NCBI RefSeq assembly: GCF_036898095.1
Contig: NC_090757.1
Location: 64,189,581 to 64,253,580, forward strand
DNA from: Palaemon carinicauda
Lineage: Eukaryota > Arthropoda > Malacostraca > Decapoda > Palaemonidae
Direction: 5' to 3'
Length of the DNA stretch: 64,000 nucleotides
Part shown: positions 56,501-64,000 of the stretch, piece after piece
How the letters are laid out: every line of letters begins with the position of its first letter
Numbering within the stretch: the first letter of the stretch is position 1
Made by a program: the position numbers and the translations under genes
The notes under the pieces: generated by a model
Told to the model about the DNA's origin: nothing
The model's input: the letters and a program-made list of their open reading frames with translations, nothing else
Database searches by the model: none

Positions 56501-57579
56501 TTACAGTTTCTACAGGAATTTGATACGGGACATTTATCGCTACGATGGCCTGATTTCGTGCAATTGAAACAAAGACCCCTTTTTAGTAAAATGCGACGTC
56601 TAGCAGCTACGTCTGTCACTTGGCGACATCCGTGAGGCGGATGCCGTTCGCTACAAAATGGGCAGGAATTATGGTGGATGGGATGGGTTTTCGGCCTTAC
56701 ACTACTGTCTGGTCTTTTGTCACTCTCAAGACTGTCGCCTTTCTGCAATGCATCGTCTTCTAACATTCTTACTATGAAATCTATTGCCTCAAAAAACTCG
56801 TCCAACGTATAGTCGCATTTCCTCAAATGCTCTACCACCTTGCAGTATAGTTTTCCTTCTGACAATTTTTGATTAATGAGGCTCATGACCATGCCCTGGC
56901 CTAAGTCATTGGTACTAAGTCTTTTGATTTGCTCAATAATGATGGTTAACTCAAAACGGAACCTTTTTAATTCTACTGGGTTTAGTGACGGCACAAAGAT
57001 GTTTGCTAACTTGCGGTGCAGAATCACGAGCGTTTGGTGCACGTTGCCATACTGCTTATCTAATAAATCTAATGCTACACTATAGTTCGCGGCGGTTACA
57101 CTCAGAGATTTGATAATCCTAAGCGGCTCTTTGCCCAACGTCCCCAATAAATACGTGAATTTAGACACTTCGTCTAAATCAGCTCTTCGATCCACGTGGA
57201 TCGTGAATAGTTCACGGTACGATGCGTACTCTTGCACTTCCCCTTCAAACGTGGGGAGAGGCAGCGGCTTCAACCTGGGGAGGGCAACATTCCCCGTTGA
57301 AGGGCCTTTCACTTTATCTATTCTATTGTACAATAGAGTGGAAGCGCGTGTCGCTTCACCTAACATATGCCTAATTCGGGCTTCGAAACTAGTTTCTAGC
57401 TTAACGCGCTGGCTCTTGTATAGCTCTTTAAGCTGTCGGACCTCTGCCTGCAACTCCGTTACCAAATTCTGGTAAACGGACTCGGAGTAAGTCTCTATCA
57501 GCGCCCTTTGCGTTTCGCTTAGCAAATCCTCCAGTAGGCCCATCGACGCCTCGATATGCACGATCGTGGACACAGCCAT
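53365..57579 (-). CDS. pol: BEL/Pao Gag-protease-RT-RNase H polyprotein
   Basis: 1404 codons from ATG (57579). Gag: N-terminal coiled-coil-like region and a capsid-like domain (about 100-275), then Cys/His motifs at 306-318, CCHC at 337-350 (CFNCTKSGHRSDKC) and 356-368. Aspartic protease: LFLDSGS (Asp453). RT: LADISKAFHRV (Asp786) and FYVDNYLAT (855-858), where most RTs have YVDD. RNase H: FTDASS (Asp1023), Glu1065, WTDSK (Asp1093), Asp1143. Integrase zinc-binding: His1315, His1320, Cys1350, Cys1353. It then runs into a Pro stretch coded by the C tract and ends out of frame in the integrase region. Gag and Pol share one frame, as is usual for BEL/Pao. Confidence 0.95.
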   Translation of the reverse strand: MAVSTIVHIEASMGLLEDLLSETQRALIETYSESVYQNLVTELQAEVRQLKELYKSQRVKLETSFEARIRHMLGEATRASTLLYNRIDKVKGPSTGNVALPRLKPLPLPTFEGEVQEYASYRELFTIHVDRRADLDEVSKFTYLLGTLGKEPLRIIKSLSVTAANYSVALDLLDKQYGNVHQTLVILHRKLANIFVPSLNPVELKRFRFELTIIIEQIKRLSTNDLGQGMVMSLINQKLSEGKLYCKVVEHLRKCDYTLDEFFEAIDFIVRMLEDDALQKGDSLESDKRPDSSVRPKTHPIHHNSCPFCSERHPPHGCRQVTDVAARRRILLKRGLCFNCTKSGHRSDKCPVSNSCRNCNAKHHTAICDAGRPQSIPSHSNSQSTTSRPVVNATPAQNQNAPRPSKVKVESKPCTSAKIAQRSDVDLPCTILPTAMAGIQQRQGSKRVRLFLDSGSQRSFISAKIARQLGLPVVGRVSLNIAPFGSEEISGQYDVVSCRVEMGKRIVRMKLVAHEHVDVPIHNVGYVKVRQHLLTKGVTLADPANQSDTMKNVHILVGADYFSYFVIGVEKVDGINLFLTHNGMSPYGKVPQWLFQGEKVEQVRTLRVCRITDEPYLYDVDEWWRLDRVGIAPSEQYTVREAEAVRKVSQSVVRKPEGYQVSLPFGSDARPETNYRNAMAQLESLQTKFRKDREYLEQYQGVIDKYLEAGFISEVKNPVVEGYYMPHFGVKKDSRTTPLRIVFNASAKSQGCKSLNECLLPGPNLVEVAYSLIIRFRLNRYAMLADISKAFHRVLLDPRDAKYTRFLWRKAAGRALTFAFRVVVFGITASPFLLQQILNCHFKEEGRPDLVKSFYVDNYLATFEDIEHMRQEHESVHNILKRAGMPLEGWASNHLAFDSERQWNEPVSVNVLGLRWARDVDRLCVKESKRICELGEGWVPTKRRVLSLLVSIYDPVGLISPLFVRGKLFLQQLWEDNVGWDDVLGKERAKEASELLNDLKAVSDITFQRSIGKRGLQLHVFTDASSKAYGAVAYTRDECNRVSLVTSKTRITPKGMSKLTIPKLELLALLLGSRLARTLKDLIEPREIVMWTDSKVTLAWVASPDARSNKNVFVSNRVAEINFIQQVCSFSLNHVPSQQNPADILSRGATAQQLQANPLWRNGPEFLRTTGRPVPCEEEDLLHQTHVVAAVQELREEMCPTPPGEIWDVLKREVGFQFLLRVARLVLKFAKIERHPFSIVVKLEQKHYLPTVYAYLEGGVRPPREVANFARQLNLVLVDNFICTRGRVSHVGETDHLILLPAKGHLVRMYLNYLHQLHLHCGVNTLIGIFRQKCWVAGLRSIAKRTVRQCPKCKLAFQPLTRQPPPPPPPCQRKGSPSQNRSRRSEWTTQQQYTRKHGQGIYLS

Positions 57580-57805
57580 CTTAATTACTTTACTTTACGT
57601 TTGGGGGGTTTGGACAAGGCAAGGAAAAAGGGATAATTTAACGTTAAGAAGGGACTCAAAGAACTGACCCACGTGGGTGATCGCACATCGGGACGTAGAG
57701 GACCTTAATTGTTCGTCTCTCTCTCTCTCTCTCTTAAAAGCTCATATTTTAAATTAGTCCTGTCCGGCTCTGGGAAGCGCTTGCGATCCGGTTCGAAGGA
57801 CCAAA
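57580..57805 (-). promoter_or_regulatory. BEL/Pao leader and primer binding site
   Basis: Two bases inside the 5' LTR the element strand reads TGGTCCTTCGAACCGGATCG (57803 downwards). It begins with TGG, complementary to a tRNA CCA end; the tRNA is not identified. The rest of the leader has a short (AG)n tract (57716-57734) and no gene before the Gag ATG. Confidence 0.65.
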
Positions 57806-58613
57806 TGTTGTGATTTTCACCAGTTAATTAAATCTGCCCGATGTACTGGGCGGATCGCAAGGCCTTGAAGAGGCAAGATTCCCAAAACTTTCCAGGAGTT
57901 AACTAAAATACGGCGATAAAATTTACAATTTTATTACAAAAATAAACTCTGATGAAGACAAACAACATTCTTAAGCATTCACAAAACTCACTGAAAAACA
58001 AGACTGACCCTAGGTAATGTAGCATGTGCTCTTCAAGCACAAAGTCCACACCGGACTCATTAACAAACTGAAAATAGTGCCAATTCGAATTCAATACACA
58101 ACGAATCACACACCAAATATCCCTATTCTTATTTAACTCAGGATTCAGATACCCAATCACAAGGATCTCTACACTAAACTGCGATATAAAAACTAAACGT
58201 CTTGCACACAAACTTCTACTACAACCAACCTGGTAGACAAGGTAGAGAGGAGAGATAACAATTAGAGGGGACTTACTTCGGTTGGGGACGTTGGATCAAA
58301 GAGGACGAGCTAGCCTTGCAACCTCCGATGTCACCTTTTTGGCGCAATTTGTCATGAACCTAAATTTCTAGATTGGATTTTTTTATCATGTTACAACAGA
58401 ATGACTTTATTTTTCCTAATCTTAAATTACCAGCAATTGATTTTATTAGTCTCAGCGCCTTCCTACCAGGTGGTTTCCCTTTTTGGCTCTAAACGTTCAC
58501 GTCTGGAACTACATTCATTCGCCCGCGAGTTTCTCCTCTCCCTCCAATTTGACGTAGTCGTAGGTGGAGTCAAATGGCGGGAATTTCGATTGATCGGGTC
58601 GAAATTCCCGACA
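57806..58613 (-). repeat. BEL/Pao 5' LTR
   Basis: 808 bp, differing from the other LTR by the single base at 58323. The same 12-bp inverted repeat is at 58578-58610. Confidence 0.96.
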
Positions 58614-58984
58614 AATAGATTTATTAGATTGGAGAACAAAGCCCTCAGAAGAATATTGGGAGTTAAATGGCAGGACAGGATTAGAAATGAAAGTATAAGA
58701 GATTGCTCGAGTGCCATATGTGGACGACATCATGATGAGGGGTAGATGGAGATGTTTTGGGCATGCTCTTCGCACTCCCCAAGAGATTAGTTCACCAAAC
58801 GTTCAGCGGGGCTCCACAAATCACTAGAAGAGTTGGAAGTGCCCAGGCCTACATGGCTGAGGATCATGAAGCACAGAGTAGATGATGAATTGAGAAGTAT
58901 TGAATTAAAAGCTCAAGATAGAGACGACAGGTAAAATCTAACCGAGGCCATTTGCGTCAATACGCGTAGGAGATGAGGATGATG
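58614..58984 (+). pseudogene. LINE C-terminal remnant interrupted by the BEL/Pao element
   Basis: Starting at the target duplication, one frame reads RLENKALRRILGVKWQDRIRN, a typical LINE polyprotein C-terminal motif. Further pieces in other frames follow (GRWRCFGHALRTPQE; a tail near 58940 like EAICVNTRRR) and a GATGATGA-rich end. Several frame changes and stops make it a fossil. The AATAG before the left LTR suggests BEL/Pao landed in or beside this LINE. Confidence 0.65.
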
Positions 58985-59480
58985 AATATTAAAATATACT
59001 TTTCATATATAAACCATAAAAACTTTAAATAAACAAGAGGAAGAGAAATTAGATAGAGGTGTGCACCCAAGTGTACCCTCAAGCAAAAGAACTCGACCTA
59101 TAGACAGTGGAAGACCATGGTACTGGGGCTATGGCACAAGAGAAGAGAACAATAGTTTGGTTTTGGAGTATACTCCTCCTAGAAAAGATGCTTACCATAA
59201 CTAAAGTCTTTTCTACCCTTGCCAAGAGGAAAATAGCCACAGAGTTGTTTGGCCTATTCTTTCCACATTCTCCTGTCCTCATACACTTGACAACACGGAG
59301 ATTACCAGACTATTTGGTGTATATGTCGGCAAAGGAAATATGAGCCATAACCAGAGAGTGATCCAATGTAGTACTGTCTGGCCAGTGAAATGACCCAATA
59401 AATCTCTAACGGTAGTACTGTACCTCAAAGGGTGGCTGTGCCCTGTACACCTAATCACTGTACAACCTACTACTTATCTC
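58985..59480 (+). repeat. Dispersed repeat, 3' part
   Basis: Matches the 740-1240 copy: 'accctcaagcaaaagaactc', 'accatggtactggggctatg', 'gatgcttaccataactaaag', 'atgtagtactgtctggccag'. The head is missing, replaced by the LINE tail. Confidence 0.75.
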
Positions 59481-60137
59481 TGTACAACCTATTACTTATC
59501 GCTGTACAATCTACTGCATGGAAATAAAATCAAAATTACGATCTATATATAAGGAGTTCGGCAAAGTTATGCAACCCTTTCTTATCCAGTAGACCTACAA
59601 TGTTTTTATTCAGCAACTAATTTGCATTATGTATTATTAGGGAAAAACAAAAATATAGAAACAGATACCCAAATATAAAACCTCTTTTCCTATAATGACT
59701 AATTTACATTAAGCAAAAAGTAGAAAAAAAATTATATTAACCGATACACAAAACTAAAACAATTTTTTTTTTTTTTTTTATAAAACAATATTTTTAGTTT
59801 ACTTGAAATAAAGTTCTTGAAATAAAATTATGCAAGCTGTAGTGAAAACATTTTAACACCATTATGAAAAAAAATCAAGATTTTAAACATTCATATAATA
59901 AATATAATTTATTACTTTGATAATTTTCAAATCAAACTATAATTGCTATTTTTCAGATTAAACTACAATGCTAACAGAGGTAGATGGAAAAAGCTGACCA
60001 GAAACATCGACCCCAAATAGAAGTGGGAAAAGATATAGACAAAGCAAGCTGTGGAATAAGTACCTACACCTTGTAATGGTTAATGGCATTATAATTTACC
60101 TTGAGACCAGTTTCTTCAATGTTGACAAGATTATTTT
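59481..60137. other. AT-rich DNA, nothing recognised
   Basis: Contains a poly-T tract near 59763. No gene, RNA or repeat is identified. Confidence 0.55.
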
Positions 60138-60515
60138 TTATGCATTTGACATCCACTTATATTTAACCATTTTATTTGGGCTAGACGTGAGAGAGGCAAG
60201 AGAGCGTGCTAGAAATAGGAATGAATGGCGAGCGATTGTGACGCAGTTCCAGTAGGCCCTGCTGCTTCCTCCAGTGCCTTGGATGACCGCGGAGGTAGCA
60301 GCAGTAGGGGATTCAGCGTTATGAAGTTTCATCAGTGGTGGATGACGGGGAGGGTGGGCTGTGGCACCATAATAGTACCAGCTGAACTCGGTTGAGTCCT
60401 TTGTCAGGCTGGGAGGAACGTAGATAGGAGAGGTCCCCTTTTTTGTTTGATGTCCGCTAACCCCCAAAATTGGGGGAAGTGCCTTGGTATATGTATGTAT
60501 TTGGGCTTGAGCCAT
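60138..60515 (-). other. Unassigned 125-codon frame in a probable repeat
   Basis: The frame runs from MAQAQIHTYTKALPPILG to the stop at 60138 without a recognisable domain. It is more GC-rich than its surroundings, and parts (CTACCTCCGCGGTCATCC in minus sense) look to me like a common decapod repeat, so it is probably repeat-derived. A real short gene is not excluded. Confidence 0.35.
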
Positions 60516-60539
60516 GTCGTCCCGATAGAAGCTCCCTAC

Positions 60540-61060
60540 TGTATATTATTTCTGCTAGTGATATTACAAGAGAATTACCGTCTGGTATTTTAGACCTTAT
60601 AATTCCACTGTTCATATTTCTATCACTTTATCCTTAAAGACTAACTATCTTTTCAATGATTATTCCCATATAACTTCAATTCTACCCTAATTACATGTCA
60701 AATTTTGAAATCATATTATTCACAATACTTTCCAACTATACCTTTGATTTGTAGTCAGATTACTTCATTCTTTAATGACAATGTTTAGAGACAAAGATAT
60801 GCTTTCCCACCTACTCTAGAGCACTGAGAACACATTTTGCCTTCAAGCACAAATATCAATATAAAAAAGGGACTACAAATTTAAAGGAGGCACCATGTTT
60901 GGAACAAATTATAGGATTATTATATTTCCAATGATAAACCAGTTTAAAGAATGCTCATGAAGGGTAGAGGTAAGGCACAGTGATAATGGCCTAAAAGGAC
61001 AATGCCCTAAAGACTGACCATATAAACTTATTAGTGCCATAGCTCTATACCCAAAGCTAG
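60540..61060. other. AT-rich DNA with a second dispersed-repeat fragment
   Basis: The stretch 60955-61025 resembles 1440-1535. Nothing else is recognised. Confidence 0.5.
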
Positions 61061-61064
61061 TACC

Positions 61065-61490
61065 AGGAAAAGTCAGACACTGGCTGCTAATGACCTATTG
61101 ACTTCAAATACCACATGCCTATCTCAAAAGAACGGCGAGGTATCGGACACTACAAGAAACTACAGAGTTTGAGCAGGTCTCGACCACCTTTCAAATGATC
61201 GGCAGGCAGTGATTTTTCTAAATGGCTAGCAAAACCAGCTGTTAAGGGCAAGAACATAGTCCTTTCCCCCAAAATAGAAACAGGGAAAGTCAGACAATGG
61301 CTTTTGATGACTCAGTAGGTAGAACTACTGACTTCTTCAAATACCACATGCCTACCTTAAAAGAACGGCGAGGTATCGGACACTACAAGAAAATATAAAG
61401 TTTGAGCAGGTCTCGACCACCTTTCAGAAGATCGGCAGGCAGTGACTTATCTAAATGGCTACCAAAACCAGCTGTTAAGGGTAAGAACTT
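61065..61490. repeat. ~233-bp tandem duplication
   Basis: Two diverged copies. AACGGCGAGGTATCGGACAC is at 61131 and 61364; both copies continue through 'gagcaggtctcgaccacctt' and end near 'accagctgttaagg'. Non-coding. Confidence 0.85.
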
Positions 61491-61684
61491 CTGAGACAAC
61501 CAGAAATTCCTACCCCCTTATAAAAGGTTGATTTCCAACCTACTTTTTAAGATTTCAATGAATTTGCTTCGAACAAAAGCAATTCGTATTTTGTAGCTTT
61601 TAATTCAACAAATGGAGTTATACGAGACTTATTAAAATGATAAATTTTAAAGTCATTTTGGTTTGTCCTAACAATACAAGCCTT

Positions 61685-61860
61685 GACTATTTATTAGGGG
61701 TATTACTTTTCGGCGAAACTGAAAGGACGAGCCATTAGAATTTAGCGAGGGTAACTACCATCCTGCTAGTTAGCAGGGGGTAGGGAGGGGGTAGCTTGCT
61801 ACATCACTCCCTCACACACCTGTGACTGAGTTTCACTTTGCTTGGAGGTAGGGCTTTAAA
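61685..61860 (+). repeat. DIRS leader-like fragment
   Basis: 'TTTATTAGGGGTATTACTTT', 'tttagcgagg', the G-rich tract and 'cacacacctgtga ... ttcactttgctt' match the leader of the array units (12075-12215) in order and on the same strand. It is diverged and about 170 bp long. Confidence 0.7.
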
Positions 61861-61979
61861 TATTTAAAGTCGACCCTAGGTTTTATGGGAAACTAAAAAA
61901 TCCTTTTGGTATATTATTATATTGGTAAATACAAGACCTTTTTACTAGTGTATTTTAATTTTTTTTTCAAAATTAGCGA

Positions 61980-64000
61980 TCTTGGCATTTGGGACCTGCT
62001 GGTGGAATCTCTCAGCCACCACATCCCTTTGCTTTAAGATGGTATTGGCCCACAGGTTCATTACCTGGAGAGCCAGAAACTCTTATGGTGCGGGTGCTGG
62101 AGAGAAGGTCTCCATAGCCTTCCTGGTACTTTCCTTTGAAAAATCTTTGGTCTGTACCAGGATTCCCACAGATCCCAACCAAAGATTCAGCCATGAAGTC
62201 GCCTGTACTGCGCGACCTTCTCTTGGTTCTCGATCTCTGATTCCACGAACGTGACCTATCGCGAAAAGGCGAGTGATGGAGAGAGACAGTAGAGCAAGAC
62301 ATGCACAGGATCTCATAATAGCTACTGTGGCCGACACCAGAAGGTGGGAGGAGTTTGGTGGACGAGTTTGAATGGTAAGACGCAGAGTAATCAGAAAGCT
62401 GTGAGGCGATCTTACGCTGAGCACCCTTCAGACCCCGTGAACAGGGCAGGGCTGCACTAGACTTAGGAGGCTTCTGGATGCCTAAGACACGGTCCAAGAC
62501 TGTCTTTGCCTTTGAGGGGCCAACTCTGAATTTGGTAACCCATTGAGGATCCTTATGGCAGTCAGAACCTGCCAAAAGGCATGTTCTGACTCCCTCTGGT
62601 CTCCATCTGAAGCTGGCCTGCCAGTGATATCATCCACAGCTGAGGTCTCGCAGCGGGTTGGGTCGCCGTTCTCAACAGGAAGGCTGACTCGGCTCCTGAC
62701 CCTCTCTGTGGGTCTCAGAGTCATTATTGAAGACTTTGGTGCTGTCTTAGAATCCTTAGATTGCATTTTTAGAGGAAACAGGGTTTCCAAGACCGAAGGT
62801 CTCGAGGTAACGACCTTCTTAGCCTGAAAAGAACTGGGACACTCAACAAGGTCCACGGGAAACAAGGAGTTCCCTTCGTGGGGTTTTTCCGTCAGTGACG
62901 GAAGGGGAAAGTCTGAAACCGACTCTTGCCTCTGAGAGCCTCTCAGGTCAGTGGGTGAGGCACTGGTAGGTAGAGACGATGCTGGGTTTACCACTGGAAA
63001 CCTCTAATTTTGGAGCCCTGACCGGAGTCAGCTTAACCATCGATGATGGAAGTGTTGGGAGTTCCTCTCTTCCTCTTCAGGCGAGAAGCCGTCGTGGTCT
63101 GTTGTCCTAGGTCGGTTGAAACCAAGGACACCCCAAGAGAAAGTCCGCGGGGCTTTCGCAGGTCGCGCAGGAAGCAGAGGGACGAAGGCCTGCCTGGGTC
63201 ACAGCCCTGATCAAGGTGATGAACCACGGCTGCTTGCTCAAGGAAGTGCTATCTGATACTTTCCCTCAAGGGATATAGGTCGAAGGGTCCTTACAAGGAC
63301 TCTTCATCCCCAACAGGAACTTCGGTACTGGAGACGATGGTTCCTTCCTAGGTCCTTGCAGTTTTGAGATTTTAAACCCCTGAAACTTGCCCTCTTCCTC
63401 CTTCCCAGTGGTCGCATCGTTATGCATTTTCCGGGAGGGGAATACGGCGACAGTGAACATTCTGTAACAACCTTACATTTCTTTGTGGCTAAAAACACCG
63501 CTTTTGGTGGTTGTAGCCGATGATCCTTGCTTGGATGAGGATGAACGCTTACCTTTGCGGTCGCATGTTGGACAAGTGACGGCCGCTGACGCGTTCGGGA
63601 ATGTCCGTGAATCTCCGATCACTGACGTGAGGCCTGGTAATGAAGCGATGGTTATCAAGTAGGAGAATGTCCAAGTGTTGACACGCGATGCCGCAAAATC
63701 GCTGGATTGATGGTTACCGATGAAGAGAAAAAGGGCGGTGGGTCAACCACTCACAAGCAGATGATTCATTCGACGCTGAACGGGAAGGATGACAGCTGGT
63801 TGACGATTTGTGTTGAAGCGATTCAGGCACAGATAGGCGTTCACATTCGGATGGTCTGGAATCGCTTTGGCTTCTTGAGCAGTGAGTGGGCGAGTCTCCA
63901 GAGGGTGAGGGCTTAGGCAAGGCGTGTGAACGCTGTCAGGTAGGAGATCAATGTTCTCGACGGCGACGAGTAGGCAATTTCCGAACAGCTGGAACAGCAG
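61980..64000 (-). pseudogene. gag: Decayed DIRS-like gag (second lineage)
   Basis: In minus sense several broken frames line up in N-to-C order: a Ser-rich stretch (63920-63714), CPTCDRKGKRSSSS (63658-63473), a Ser/Pro/Thr-rich part with ESEHAFWQVLTAIRILNG (62994-62482), SRGLKGAQRKIASQL (62575-62012), and ATSWLNLWLGSVGIL (62424-62083). The last resembles SSWLDWWASTLVGVQ of the array Gag and is followed by FLALQVMNLWANTILKQ near 62085-61990. Stops and frame changes are frequent. No RT or YR follows; similarity ends near 61980. It continues beyond the window. Confidence 0.55.

Larger units (their letters stand above)
50655..58613 (-). mobile_element. Full-length BEL/Pao LTR retrotransposon
   Basis: 7,959 bp on the minus strand. 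It is bounded by 808-bp direct LTRs starting TGT and ending ACA, and by a perfect 5-bp duplication AATAG (50650-50654 and 58614-58618). Order in the element's sense: 5' LTR (57806-58613), primer site, Gag-Pol (57579-53365), integrase frame (53524-52232), non-coding 3' part, purine tract, 3' LTR (50655-51462). I found only one mismatch between the LTRs (C at 51172, T at 58323), so the insertion is recent. No env-like gene is seen. Confidence 0.96.

Noticed and set aside
60320..60350. Second hammerhead candidate (CTGATGA on the minus strand)
   Set aside because: No stem II followed by GAA is found after the CTGATGA; the next bases (AACTTCATAACG) cannot form the core.

Overview
The window is repeat-dominated DNA from an animal nuclear genome, most probably a decapod crustacean. 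The basis is inference: very long AG, AT and AAT microsatellites, a dispersed repeat of decapod type seen at several places, DIRS1-like retrotransposons (known to be widespread in decapods) and a BEL/Pao element. I found no host gene, rRNA or tRNA. All convincing protein-coding sequence belongs to transposable elements.

Layout. 1-6180: microsatellites, copies of the dispersed repeat, a 1.56-kb TA-flanked element with inverted ends, long inverted arms around (AT)n tracts, a GC-box minisatellite, and a block of TGACCTTGA-type motifs. 6190-47175: a head-to-tail array of a DIRS1-like tyrosine-recombinase retrotransposon. There are five repeats of a 7,834-bp unit (R1 6561-14357, R2 14358-22191, R3 22192-30025, R4 30026-37859, R5 37860-45885), with unique gag-derived sequence outside each end. 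47176-50654: AT-rich DNA, an inverted pair of the dispersed repeat, four tandem copies of a ~283-bp sequence, a complete hammerhead-ribozyme motif (50198-50291) and a LINE fragment. 50655-58613: a full-length BEL/Pao retrotransposon on the minus strand with two 808-bp LTRs and a perfect 5-bp target duplication. 58614-61690: a LINE tail, more dispersed repeat and a 233-bp duplication. 61690-64000: a decayed DIRS-like gag on the minus strand next to a plus-strand piece resembling the array leader.

Each DIRS unit carries gag, an RT/RNase H frame and a tyrosine recombinase (YR). In this class Gag packages the RNA, RT/RNase H copies it through a circular DNA, and the YR inserts the circle. RT and YR keep all visible catalytic residues in R2-R5, but every unit shares the same apparent single-base frame breaks in gag and near the RT C-terminus, so the array looks like amplification of an already damaged copy. 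R1 has further damage of its own. The BEL/Pao polyprotein (Gag, protease, RT, RNase H, integrase) is almost intact, broken once in a 12-base homopolymer.

The items most worth a second look are the DIRS array with its uniform internal junction, the hammerhead ribozyme, and the very young BEL/Pao insertion.
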